DNA of 64,000 nt, taken from NCBI GenBank assembly GCA_020631735.1, contig CM036201.1, positions 80,018,502 through 80,082,501 on the forward strand. The letters are read 5' to 3'. The position numbers and the translations under genes were made by a program. Origin of the DNA: Saccharum officinarum (taxonomy: Eukaryota > Streptophyta > Magnoliopsida > Poales > Poaceae). Below, one piece after another: positions 25,693 to 35,895 of this stretch (position 1 is its first letter; every line of letters starts with the position of its first letter). The notes under the pieces are model-generated. The model saw only the letters and a list, made by a program, of their open reading frames with translations, had not been told where the DNA came from and searched no databases.

Positions 25693-25934
25693 GGCCGCGT
25701 TCACTTGCCATGCATACCTAAAATATTTCCTCTTTCATTCATCACATCGAATCTTTAGACGTATACATGAAGCATTAAATGTAGGTAAAAAAATAACTAA
25801 TTGTATAGTTTGTCTGTAAAGTTCGAAACGAATCTTTTGAGTCTAATTAATCCATGGTTGGACAAATTTTACCAAATAACAACGAAAAGTGCTACAGTAA
25901 CTTTTCACCCAAATTTTCTCAACTAAACACAGCC
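25693..25934. mobile_element. MITE of the GGCC-GTTTAG family
   Basis: About 242 bp from GGCCGCGTTCAC to CTAAACACAGCC, with the family interior 'cacatcgaatctttagacg' and 'aagtgctacagtaac'. Noncoding. Confidence 0.6.
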
Positions 25935-26148
25935 ATAATGCGCGTCCCATTCACTGATTTGATCGATCGTTTGGATCAGTATGGCACAAGCTAGTGCATG
26001 CATGACTGCGCGCGCATGCATTCTCCGCCAAGCAAGCACATCATTGCTGACAAGCTAGGTATTCGACATGCATTATTCTTGGTTGTACCAGTGCCTGCAA
26101 GCTCGACCAATAAGAGTTGTGAAGCACGCATGCAGTCTCCATCCCAGT
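25935..26148. other. Intergenic DNA, no gene seen
   Basis: Rich in GCATGC repeats and palindromic TGCATGCA runs. No open frame or known element is recognised. Confidence 0.5.
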
Positions 26149-26151
26149 TTA

Positions 26152-26382
26152 GGGCCTGTTTGGTTTGTAGGAGTTAAAGTTTAACTCACATCATATTAAT
26201 GTTCCCTCAAATACATGGAGTACTAAATGTAGACTAATTGCATGTATGTCGGCACAGATTAGGAGTAATTTACGAGACGAATCTATTAAGTCTAATTAAT
26301 CCAAGATTGAAAACTTTTTGTCAAATAAAACGAAAGTGCTACGGTGTTTGTTAAGCTTTAACTTCTCCCACCAAACACCCCC
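26152..26382. mobile_element. Tourist-type MITE with TTA target duplication
   Basis: 231 bp, GGGCCTGTTTGG...CCAAACACCCCC, flanked on both sides by TTA (26149-26151, 26383-26385). TTA/TAA duplications and GGGCCTGTTTGG-type ends are established marks of PIF/Harbinger-derived Tourist MITEs. A second copy of identical length is at 27139-27369. Confidence 0.8.
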
Positions 26383-26385
26383 TTA

Positions 26386-27138
26386 GGTTCGGGCGCCCTT
26401 ATCCAAAAGTGTACAAAAAGATCAGGAAGAATGGAAGATATACAAGTGCCGGAAAAGCAGGAGGAGAGCCGTGCATGAGGAGGAACTGTATGTGTTCTAC
26501 GTACTTCCACTTCAAACCAGAAGAGCGCTCTTTGCTGAATGGGTGTACGGGGTGGGTGTGTGATATCTTTGCTCAGTGAGATGAACCAATATAATGCAAC
26601 CTCTCGCGATGATGTCAGTTCTGATATATGAATAATTCTGTGCCGATTCAGTATAGCTTAGTAGTGATATTACCTGAGCTTGCTTTTGAGAGATTCTTCC
26701 GAAGTGATATGTTCAGTTTCAAGCACCAAATTTCCGATTTCCTATAAAGAATTAAACTGTTTACAGTGAGACATATTCCTATATGTTGATCAGGCTGTCT
26801 ACATGGCTACAAGACAGTGTTATTGGTAGTTGGAACTTAGGACTCCGATCCATACAGCACACTTGAAGTTTTGGACTTCAGTGAGAGAATCTAGGTCGTG
26901 TCTGCTAAAAAGAGATTCTAGGTTCTTCCTTGATGTACATGGCTAATTTCATTTGTCTATTGTCTATTATCACCAAAACGTTTCACCAAATTGAATAGCA
27001 TTCAGCGTTATTTGCATTTTCTTCAGAAAGAAATACCAGTAGAGTGGTTCGGATTTTGAATTGCCAATATATACACATGCCTGAACTGCATATATGATAT
27101 ATGCATGTAATATATATACACATGCATTTCCCTTTTTA
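26386..27138. other. Intergenic DNA, no gene seen
   Basis: AT-rich sequence without open frames or recognised repeats. Confidence 0.5.
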
Positions 27139-27369
27139 GGGCCTCTTTGGTTTGAAGTTGTTAAAGTTTAACTCTCATTACATCAATGTTCCTTCAAATG
27201 TATGGAGTACTAAATGTAGACTAATTGTATGCATGTCGGCACATATTAGGAGTAATTTACGAGACGAATCTATTAAGCCTAATTAATTCCAAATTGAAAA
27301 CTTTTAATCAAATAAGACGAAAGTGCTACAGTGTTTGTTAAACTTTACCTCCTCAAACCAAACACCCCC
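27139..27369. mobile_element. Second Tourist-type MITE with TTA target duplication
   Basis: 231 bp, flanked by TTA at 27136-27138 and 27370-27372. Its interior is closely similar to 26152-26382 and in the same orientation. Noncoding. Confidence 0.8.
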
Positions 27370-27372
27370 TTA

Positions 27373-27900
27373 GGCGGTGCGCGGTTGGATGTGACATTGC
27401 ATTGTCAGATTACAGCATGCAGATTTTTTTTTTTGAGCAAGACAGCATGCAGAATTAATGTTTACGTTCTGGTAAAGGGTTATTAGTATAAGTAGAAAGC
27501 GACACCCATAAGTATCAGAGTTAATTAACGCATGCATGCAAATTAAAGGCTAACTACTCCAGAGAAGAATAGAGAGTAGGCCACTACATGCAAAGAACTA
27601 AAGAAAGTGAAAGGAAATAACTGAGAGAAAAGGACTCCTCGCTCGTCCCCAGCTTGTTCCATATACGTAGGCTACTGCAAGAACGTTCACAATCCAGACA
27701 TCTCCATTCCTCACTATCGGTTTCTTGTACGAAACAACAAGACAATGTTTATATATGATCGATTGGACTATATATTAGTACTCCTATATATATGCACTTG
27801 ATTGGCTTCGTCAAAGTTGCATATTAATTATTGGAGCCTTTTGTTAAATTGTTAAAAAATTTCATATATTTTTATTGGGACGAACGAACAGTGTAATGTA
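27373..27900. other. Intergenic DNA, no gene seen
   Basis: AT-rich, with a T-run near 27425. It leads into the second duplicated block. No gene is supported. Confidence 0.5.
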
Positions 27901-28842
27901 AACTTGCAAACATCATCGTCACATTTTATTGAGGTGCGAGCTGATGATGCATCATATCCCGGTTTAGTTGCGGAGTCAGTAGGGTTTAGTAGTGACCTCT
28001 CGTCCATGAGGACAAGGAAGTGCCATCTTTCATTTTAACAAATAGCGCAAAGATCGATGACAGCAGTAGTGCGTGTGAGAGAGATACTCCATGCTGATAG
28101 AAGAGACCTTTCCGCTAAATAGCAGAAGTGGAAGGCATGCAAAGCTTAAAGCTTTGGGGATTGCATTTGCATTGGGAAAGCAGCAGCATCGTCGATCCGA
28201 TCCGGCCGGATGCAAATAAAGTCCAAGTTGCACTCGGAGGTAGGCGGCTCCGACACTTGTGTCGCCCGCCACCATTGATAAAGAGTGAAGAACCAAGATT
28301 CGGGGCGCGAACCAAAAGCCACTCAAAAAGTAGCAGTACTGTTAGTGAAAGGAAGGCAATACATGTGATTGACAAGCTAAGTTTAGGGTCCCTTTGGAGC
28401 ATGGGAAATTTTCCTGTTTCCTACGTTTTTTCTATGAAAATGAATTGATTCTTGTATAATTCTAATGAAGTTCTTGCATAACAGGGGTCATTAGGCCAAA
28501 GTGTGAATGTTCAAATAAGCATGCTACCATTTAAAAAACATGCTACTATTTTGAGTAGTATCTTTTTTGTCCTGAAATACGAGGTATGGGAGGTTCGAAA
28601 TTTATCTCAAATTATAAGGTGTTATGAATTGTTCAACACTATCCATGTGTGTTTGTCTTTTAAACCCCACATGCATATGCATGCCTTTGAAACATCTTCT
28701 TTACCATTATGACTTCTATAATTGGTAGCTGAATAGTGACATGTGCATGCATGTCTTTTCAAACTATATCACTACTAGGAAAACGAATTTTAGCAATGGC
28801 AGGCAGCTTCTGATTAAACAAACTAACTATTTAGCAACTCCA

Positions 28843-29121
28843 ACAGCTTGGCTAAAATTAGTAGCCAAATTCCCTCGTTTAGCTATTTTGTAAAATAGAA
28901 AACTCTTAAGAAAAGAAGAGATCCACAATAGCCTTACTACTATTTTACAAAATTTTAGATAGCAAGCGTGCATGGTTGGCTATATATGGCCACCGAAAAT
29001 TAAGGGATAGTCAGCTTCTTATTTTACAAAATCACATAGCACATCTGTTGAAGCCTACTTTTTGCTATACAGATTCTAAAATAGCCTCCGCAACAAAAAT
29101 AGCCAAGCTGTTGGAGTTGCT
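28843..29121. mobile_element. MITE with perfect 22-bp terminal inverted repeats
   Basis: Positions 28843-28864 are the exact reverse complement of 29100-29121 (core CAACTCCAACAGCTTGG). The 279-bp interior is AT-rich and noncoding. The flanks TTT and CAA do not give a clean duplication; if the ends are trimmed by one base they read TTA and TCA. Perfect ends point to a recent or still-mobilisable non-autonomous DNA transposon. Confidence 0.75.
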
Positions 29122-29242
29122 CAATTAACATTATCTAGATATCATCTGATATTTCATTACCGGGAGCGAGTAGTAACTATCATCAGTACTATAATGCATG
29201 GAGAACGTACGCTTGAATTGCGGGGGCTGTGGATTTGTTTAA

Positions 29243-29764
29243 CTAGACGGCCCCCACGCGTTGCTACGGGCCCACTGTTTGTACGGGGGGCTGTTCATGG
29301 AATCCGTTACCGGCGAAATGGGTGGAACTGTTTACAACGGTACTGTTACAACCAGGTGGTACTATTCATAGAGGACCCATACTGTTGCAAGAACCATTAC
29401 TGTTACAACCGGGTGGTACTACTGTTACAACGGGGTGGTACTTCACAGATCCATACTGTAGGACTGTTCATTCGAGGGCACTGTTCCGGGCGGCTCACAA
29501 TCTATAACTCTTACTTAGATGGGCCCCGCGCGTTGCTGCGGGTCCAGGTACTGTTCACAAGACCCAGACGGTTGCAACCAGGGGTGGTACTGTTTATAGG
29601 ATCTGTTATTATATTCACAGAGGACTCGTACTGTTGCACCCGTGCGGTACTGTTTATGAGATCCGGCCAGTACTGTGTGGTACTGTTCACAGGACCTCAC
29701 CCGTTACTGTAGGACTATTCATTCGGGGCACTATTCCTGACGGCTCACAATCTATAACTCTTAT
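29243..29764 (+). repeat. Two-unit direct repeat rich in TACTGTT motifs
   Basis: Unit 1 (29243-29514) and unit 2 (29516-29764) both begin TAGA(C/T)GG...CCCCACGCGTTGCT/CCCGCGCGTTGCTGC and both end GGCTCACAATCTATAACTCTTA. Within each unit the phrase (G)GTACTGTT(A/C)A recurs many times. The 172-codon frame at 29194-29712 is a by-product of this repeat and is not supported as a gene. Transposon class unknown. Confidence 0.65.
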
Positions 29765-30029
29765 ATGATGATATGATGTCGATCGTGGTGTGGTGTAAGG
29801 AATATATGAAGCTGGGGCAGCAGGATGTGGTAGCAATGGAGAGTGTTGAGAGGCGAGAGCGAGACCATGCACCGAACCACCGTACGCGACAAGCCTCTCT
29901 GATGATGACTTGTGGATATATATGTATGCTGCATGCATGACTTGCTCTACACGAACAATTCGGTGACAAAAGCTACAGCTTGCTGGTAAAGTTTAGCCAG
30001 CAGGCTTACGCTCATACAGTATCGGAATT

Positions 30030-30530
30030 GATATATGATGGGCGCGCGGACGAATCGGACGCACCCACGCGAACCAACCCGCCGCACCCACGCTGAAAGA
30101 CTCGACCACGTGGCGCCCTTATCCGCTCGACTCCTTCCCATCCCGGCTGTGACCACCGCGCTCTCTCGCTTGCCTCGCCCACTCCTCCACGCTTCACCTT
30201 CTCGCTTTGCTGCATCGTGCCTCCCTCCCTCCGTGCTCCCACGACCTTCATGCCACCGAGAGAGAGAGGGCGACGGCGGAGGCTTTTCGACGAGCCGTGC
30301 CTCCCTCCTTCCCTGCCTCCCTGCCTCGCTCTGGCGACCTCCAGCCACCGGAGAGGAGCTCGACGGTGGTGGCTTCTAGCGAGGTAGGTGGATCCTTTGT
30401 GGATCTAAGTCGTCCTCTTCCTCCTCCTCCTTCTCCTTTGGATCTGAGCTCTCCTCCTCCTTCTCCTCCTCTTCCTCGCCCTCCTCCTTCCTCTAGATCT
30501 AAAGGGTGTGGCGGTGGCTAGGGTTCTGGT
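30030..30530 (+). other. GC- and CT-rich block resembling a gene 5' end
   Basis: A GC-rich stretch followed by a CT-rich microsatellite ((CTC)n/(TTC)n, about 30411-30490) resembles the 5' untranslated leader and first exon of a monocot gene. Frames are open in several phases (30035-30379, 30207-30521) with serine/proline-rich, low-complexity products, so none is called. A GAG/GTAGGTGG donor-like site is at about 30377-30387. Because a degenerate repeat and a G-rich tail follow, it may be host sequence captured by a DNA transposon. Confidence 0.35.
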
Positions 30531-30559
30531 GAGCTCTCTTGTTCAGATCTTGCCGTGTT

Positions 30560-31100
30560 GCAATGGTTCTCTCTAGATGTTGCGGTAGGTTTCAGATGAT
30601 GTTGCAGTAGTACTACTTGAGATGTATGCAGTATGTTTTTCAGTTTGCTTCAATCTACATGCTGCAGTAGTTGTTGCACGTTGTTGCAGAAGTTGTTCGG
30701 TGTTGTTGTAATTTTGCAGTATGTTCCAGTTGTTTCAATCTGCATGTTGCAGTAGTTGTTGCAGCAATTGTTAGGTGTTGATGTAATAATATATTCGTAG
30801 TGTTTCAGCTGCTCTAGCCAGCAATGTTTTTCAGTTGTTGTTGTTTTGTTGTTGCAATAATACGTTTCTTAGTGTTTCAACTTCTCCATCCCAATGTTGC
30901 AGGAGTACTGCTTTTTTGAGATGTTCCAATATGTTTCAGTTGTTTCAATCTCATATTGTAGTAGTTGTTCCATATTGTTGCAATAATATGTTCATTTATG
31001 TTTCAACTGCTTCAACCTATTTGTTGCAGCAGTTTTGTTTCGGTGTTTGTTTGCAATAACATATTCATGGTGTTTTAGTTGCTTTTTATCCTACTGTTGC
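30560..31100 (+). repeat. Degenerate tandem repeat based on GTTGCAGTAGTTGTTGCA
   Basis: At least four diverged units of roughly 100-120 bp combine TGTTTCAGTTGTTTCAATC, ATGTTGCAGTAGTTGTTGCA and TTGCAATAATATGTTC. No conserved reading frame. Such arrays occur inside some grass DNA transposons, but the superfamily cannot be fixed here. Confidence 0.6.
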
Positions 31101-31440
31101 GGCAGCAAGGGGGGCGAGCTGGGGGTGGGCTGTGGGGGCGAGCTGGCGGCGAGCAGAGGTGCTGGGGGCCGGCGAGGTTAGGGGCGGGCAGATCCCGTGC
31201 GCGTGGGGGGTGTGGGGCTATTCCGATCTACTTACTCCTTTGGGCGGGGCGGCGGTGGCGGGTGTGGTTGCCGTTCTTTCTTCTTTCTTCTTGTGGAGGG
31301 CGCGTTCCGTGCAGGGGCGCGCGGGGCCCTAGGTGCATCCAGACGGATCCCTGGATCCAGGCGTCCAGGTGCTAGAAGCGTCGATATAGTATATACTCCA
31401 CTTTAATTTGATGCGTATCACGGTTGGTTACTAGTGCATA
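31101..31440 (+). other. G-rich tail next to the tandem repeat
   Basis: Strongly G-rich (GGGGGCGAGCTGGGGG) then GC-rich with GGATCC-containing near-repeats at 31345-31365. Open frames overlap in three phases and are not supported as genes. It is possibly the distal part of the same element as 30030-31100. Confidence 0.35.
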
Positions 31441-31450
31441 CGTTACGTAG

Positions 31451-31572
31451 GCCCCGTTCGGCTGAGCTGATAAGCCGACTGAAAACACTGTTGGTTAATT
31501 TGTTGTGAGAGAAAAATACTGTTCCGGCTGAAAAACAAGCTGAAAAGTATGGATTATAAGCCGGATGAACAG
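31451..31572. mobile_element. Small MITE-like element, opposite orientation to 24571
   Basis: GCCCCGTTCGGCTGAGCTG ... AAGCCGGATGAAC, with the interior GTTGTGAGAGAAAAATACTG that is the reverse complement of the element at 24571-24670. Noncoding. Confidence 0.5.
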
Positions 31573-31882
31573 GTCGTAAGCATTGCTACTATACTCCCAC
31601 TAAGCAAGAGATATTATTGTGGGCGCGGGGGCGTGCATGTTGCGGCGTTGTACGTGAAGGATAGCTTGTGTATGTGCAGCAGCTGGTGCTGTCGTCTCTG
31701 CTCCTGCCTGCTAAGAGCATCTCCAGCGGGCTTCCAATAAGACATAACACTACTCTATTAAAGAAAAAAGAGCTATATCTTCTTGCTCCAACGTGCAGCC
31801 CTCAAGCAGTCTTTTTTTTATGGCCACAAAACAATTCTCATCTCCCATCAAATAGAAGTGGAATTGTATCTCCTCCAATCAA

Positions 31883-32047
31883 TGGCAGATGCAGGATGAG
31901 AATCAAGGGGGGCTAAAACAATGGAGATGTTGATTTGCATGAAGATTTAACGGTGATTTGAGGTTTTTGCTACAGTGTTTTTAGTGGTAAATACAGTCAT
32001 TAGGGGGGGCTGGAGCCTACCCAGCCCCCCTGTAGATCCGCCGCTGC
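31883..32047. mobile_element. MITE with G6-containing inverted ends
   Basis: Left end GGCAGATGCAGGATGAGAA..GGGGGGCT pairs imperfectly with the right end AGCCCCCCTGTAGATCCGCC. About 165 bp, noncoding. The GGCGGATC-type end is common among plant MITEs. It sits just before the LTR at 32161. Confidence 0.6.
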
Positions 32048-32160
32048 CTCCGATAACATGGCCCACGTGATGACTACCACTCTTCTTCCTTGCACACTGT
32101 GAGCCATTGTCGCTGTCTCCGTTCAAGCCGTCTGACCTGCTAAGCTCCTAGACAAGTCCT

Positions 32161-32867
32161 TGTAACACCCTGGTGTTACTCATGCATTTAGCATTGCAAA
32201 TCATACGCATGATGCACCATTTGTATTTATAATCACATGTGAAGTAGAGTGCATTTTGAGTTAAAACATTTCTATAAAACGTGAATGTTGCATATACTTG
32301 TTTAGAATTGTTCCACATTAATTATGTTTGCTAGGCTACTAAAATATGGGTGACTATAATTTTTAATCATCTAAAATTAGTTAGCACAATTTTTGGAGCA
32401 ACTTTGATATTCAAAGTTTTGTAAAGTTTTGCTTTTAAAAATATTATTGGAAAATGGTCAAAAACACTCCCTATTTAGCTTTTATTCTCCAATTTAAAAT
32501 CTGTTGGGAATTTTTAGTTGGTCCCTTAATAAAAGTTGTAGAGAATTAAATTCTAAGCAACTTTCATTTTTGGGTCATTTTCAGAAAAAGTCATTTTCTT
32601 GCTCAAAATGGGATTTTAAAACTGTTATTTGAAATTGTTTGAAAATTTATTGGAAAAAAAATGGAAAATCATTTTTCACCTAAACAGGCCGCCGCTTCCC
32701 TTTCAGCCCGCTGGCCAAAGCGGCCCAGCTCTCCCGCGCGCGCGCCCGCAGCCGCTCCCGCTCGCCCGCGCGCGACCACGGCCCGGCCCAGCACGGCCTC
32801 CTTCCTCTCCCTCCCGCTCGCGCGCACCGCTGGCCGACCGCGGCAGAGCACGCCCGCCGCGTGGCGG
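32161..32867 (+). repeat. Left part of gypsy-type LTR A
   Basis: Starts TGTAACACCCTGG, an LTR start of the same type as at 5722, and runs through an AT-rich arm into the GC-rich core, where two copia insertions split it. It resumes at 54616. No polypurine tract or internal region precedes it, so it is a solo or fused LTR. Confidence 0.7.
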
Positions 32868-34811
32868 TGAAAGTCCTATGTTTGGTATTGGTAATTAGTG
32901 ACAATGTCTAAGTACTAATCCTATACCTAAGTTGTATGTAGCATATGAGGATTAGTACATTCCAAGGTTGGTGGCAAGATGGACATGGTGATCATGATGG
33001 CCACACTTGGATTTGGACGCAACTCTACGTGATCAAGGCAAAGGTATATGCTTAAGGGTTGTGTTTTAGTAACCAAGACATCTATTGGGTGTGGTTACAT
33101 TATAGGATAGCTAGCCATACTATAAAGAGGGGAATGACACGGCTATTGAACTCCTAAGTGCCTCTAGGTATGCATTTCATAATCATATGCATTTGGATAG
33201 AACTAATATCGCCTCGAAAAAATGATTGTGAAAATGCTAACACACTCACACATGACGAGATCACTTGGTGGTGTTAGCACGTTTGCGAAGGCGGTGTAGT
33301 TTGAGTGGTAGAGAGGGTTTGGGGTCCTCTCTCCCTCCCGCCGAGCTTGCGAGGTGGGATTCAGGCGTTTTCGAGAAGTTGAAACGACTATTTTCCACTA
33401 CGCTGAAAGTCAGAAAAGAAACGGAGGCGAACGAAGGTCACAGAGGTGATCGGACGCTGAACCGGACGCGGTCTCTGGTTGACCGGACACGTTCGGTCAG
33501 CGTTCAGTGTTTGCGCTTGTTTCAGGTTGATGATCGGACGCGCGGCGCGTCCGGTCACTATCGACCGGACGCGTCCGGTCGTTTAGGGAGCTTATTAGAC
33601 TCAAACCGGACGCTAGCACTGTGGCGTCCGGTCAGTTCTTCAGCGTGTCCGGTCACTGTTTTGTCGTGCGCTGCTCAGACTTGACCAGCGCGTCCGGTCA
33701 GTCATGGGACTAGCGCGTCCGGTCGTTGCTTCGCAGTTAGCCGTTGTGCGACCGGCGCGTCCGATCAGTTGGACCAGCGCGTCTGGTCAGTACTTCGCGA
33801 CTTAGCCGTTGTACGACCGGCGTGTCCGGTCAGTTGGACCAGCGCGTTCGGTCAGCGCGATTTCAGCTGTTTAAGTTTCTAACGGCTCTATTCGAAGGGG
33901 TACGTCTATATATACTTGTTGGCCGGCTCAAGGCTCTCTCTCTCGAACATTGGACATACTTGTGAGCACTTTGAGCTAAGCAACTCCCGTCCCACTCATC
34001 TATCTTGCTTCTTTGCATATTCGAAGTGAGATTGAGTGATCCAAGTGTATTTGCATTGTGAGATTGCATATAGTTGGCACTTGGTGGTTGATTTACTGCG
34101 TGATTCTTGTTTCTCTTGGTGGTTGCCGCCACCTAGACGGCTTGGAGCAGCTTGGAGGCGTTGGCAAGAGTTGGTGATTGTTCTTGGCCACCTCCGTTGA
34201 TTGTGAGGGGTTTGTGCCTACCTCGACGAAGCGCCAAAGGCAACATTAGTGAATTGCTCGTGTCATTGCAACCTTTTTGCCATTTGGTAGGTTCTTGTGG
34301 CGCCTTTTGAGAGGCTCGGTGTGAGACCGATTAGCCACCGAACCACGTGGTGAAGAGGGACACAACGGGGACTAGCGTGCCGGCAAGCACGTGAACCTCG
34401 GGATAAATCTTCGTGTCATCACTTTCATATTGTGATTGATTGATCCCGGTGTTCGGTTATCTTGGTATTCATTATTGATCATATTGGTTGGCTCAATACT
34501 TCGCCCCTTGGTGAAACTCTCCTAACTCAACTCCGCATTACTTTCTTAGTTATCTTTGCTAGCTAGTTAGCTTTGCTAGAGTAGCTCTTTTGTGTAGCTT
34601 GCTAGTTGTAGTTGTAGTTACCTTCTCGGTTTCACTTGTGCGGTTGAGTGCAACTACTAGAATTGTGTTTAGGATAGGTGGCTTGCAAACACCCCGTAGG
34701 CTAAGTAAAACTCGCATCTCGCTATTTGTTATATTGATAAACTTGTTTAGCTTGTCTTTGTAGAAAATTTTAAAAGGCTATTCACCCCCCTCTAGCCATC
34801 AAGACCTTTCA
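32868..34811 (+). mobile_element. Solo LTR of the copia (Sirevirus-like) family
   Basis: TGAAAGTC...CTTTCA, 1944 bp, flanked by perfect 5-bp target duplications GGCGG (32863-32867, 34812-34816). It matches the LTRs of the composite element 11 bp downstream throughout, including the palindrome array (about 33448-33870) and a TATA-like TCTATATATAC (33905-33915). Solo LTRs form by recombination between the two LTRs of a full element; the duplications show an independent insertion. Open frames inside (33265-33684, 33744-33965) are LTR sequence and not genes. Confidence 0.92.
33448..33870 (+). repeat. GCGTCCGGTC array in solo LTR
   Basis: Many irregularly spaced copies of GCGTCCGGTC, several degraded by C-to-T or G-to-A changes at CpG (for example GTGTCCGGTC). 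It lies directly upstream of the LTR TATA box. Confidence 0.85.
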
Positions 34812-35402
34812 GGCGGCCACATTGAAAGTCTTATGTTTGGTGTTGGTAATTAGTGACAATGCCTAAGTACTAATCCTATGCCTAAGTTGTATGTAGCATA
34901 TGAGGATTAGTACCTTCCAAGGTTGGTGGCAAGATGGACATGGTGATCATGATGGCCACACTTGGATTTGGACGCAACCCTATGTGATCAAGGCAAAGGT
35001 ATATGCTTAAGGGTTGTGTTTTAGTAACCAAGACACCTAGTGGGTGTGGTTACATTATAGGATAGATAGCCGTACTATAAAGAGGGGAATGACGCGGCTA
35101 TTGAACTCCTAAGTGCCTCTAGGTGTGCATTTCATAATCATATGCATTTGGATAGAACTAATAACGCCTCGAAAAATGATTGTGAAAATGCTAACACACT
35201 CACACATGACGAAGATCACTTGGTGGTGTTAGCACGTTTGCGAAGGCGGTGGAGTTTGAGCGGTAGAGAGGGTTTGGGATCCTCTCTCCCTCCCACCGAG
35301 CTTGCGAGGCGGGTTTCAGTCGTTTTTGAGAAGTTGAAACGACTATTTTCCACTATGCCGGAAGTCCAAAAAAGAAACGGAGGCGAACGGAGGTCACAGA
35401 GG

Positions 35403-35835
35403 TGACCGGACGCTGAACCGGACGCGGTCCTTGCATGACCGGACGCGTCCGGTCAGTGTTCAGTGTCTATGCGTTTTTCAGTTCGATGATCGGACGCGAG
35501 GCGCGTCCGGTCACTGATGATCGGACGCGTCCGGTCGTTCAGGGAGCTTACTGGACTCTAACCGGACGCTGGCACTGTCGCGTCCGGTCATGTTTCTTCA
35601 GCGCGTCCGGTCACTGTTTTGTTGAGCGCTGCTCAGGCGACCAGCGCGTCCGGTCATTCTGAGGACCAGCGCGTCCGGTCTGCGCGATGAGCGCGTCCGG
35701 TCGTTGCTTCACAGTTAGCCGTTGTGCGACCGGCGCGTCCGGTCGTTTGGACCAGCGCGTCCGGTCAGTACTTCGCGAGTTAGCCATTGGGCGACCGGCG
35801 CGTCCGGTCAGTTGGACCAACGCGTCCGGTCAGCC
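35403..35835 (+). repeat. GC palindrome array upstream of the LTR TATA box
   Basis: Twelve copies of GTCCGGTC, nearly all as CGCGTCCGGTC, in about 430 bp. One forms a perfect 18-bp palindrome GACCGGACGCGTCCGGTC at 35437-35454. Spacing is irregular. Equivalent arrays lie at about 33448-33870, 44668-45103 and 53230-53665. Palindromic GC motifs upstream of the promoter have been described for Sirevirus LTRs; binding of a host factor is inference. Confidence 0.85.
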
Positions 35836-35883
35836 TGATTTTGGCTGTTTAAGTTTCTAACGGCTCTATTCGAAGGGGTACGT

Positions 35884-35895
35884 CTATATATACTC
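35884..35895 (+). promoter_or_regulatory. Probable TATA box of the copia LTR promoter
   Basis: TCTATATATACT follows the palindrome array. Equivalents are TCTATATATAC (33905-33915), TCTATAAATAC (45143-45153) and CTATATATAC (53711-53720). The position in all four LTRs fits the U3/R promoter. Confidence 0.6.

Larger units (their letters stand above)
27900..29990 (-). other. Copy 2 of the diverged duplicated block
   Basis: Collinear with 23952-25215: conserved segments at about 27965-28032, 28110-28280 and 29850-29905. It is longer than copy 1 because it carries a 279-bp inverted-repeat element (28843-29121) and a two-unit repeat (29243-29764). Minus-strand short peptides match those of copy 1 but no gene model can be supported. 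Confidence 0.45.

Noticed and set aside
29194..29712. 172-codon open frame as a gene
   Set aside because: It follows the two-unit repeat, has repetitive low-information sequence and no domain.
30035..30521. Overlapping Ser/Pro-rich frames as a gene
   Set aside because: Three phases are open at once because of GC/CT bias; no conserved motif or termination pattern supports one.
33265..33965. Open frames in the solo LTR as genes
   Set aside because: They span the palindrome array and promoter; matching frames in the other LTRs differ in phase and length.
35403..35835. CRISPR-like array of direct repeats
   Set aside because: Repeats are short, irregularly spaced, palindromic and lie in retrotransposon LTRs of a plant genome.
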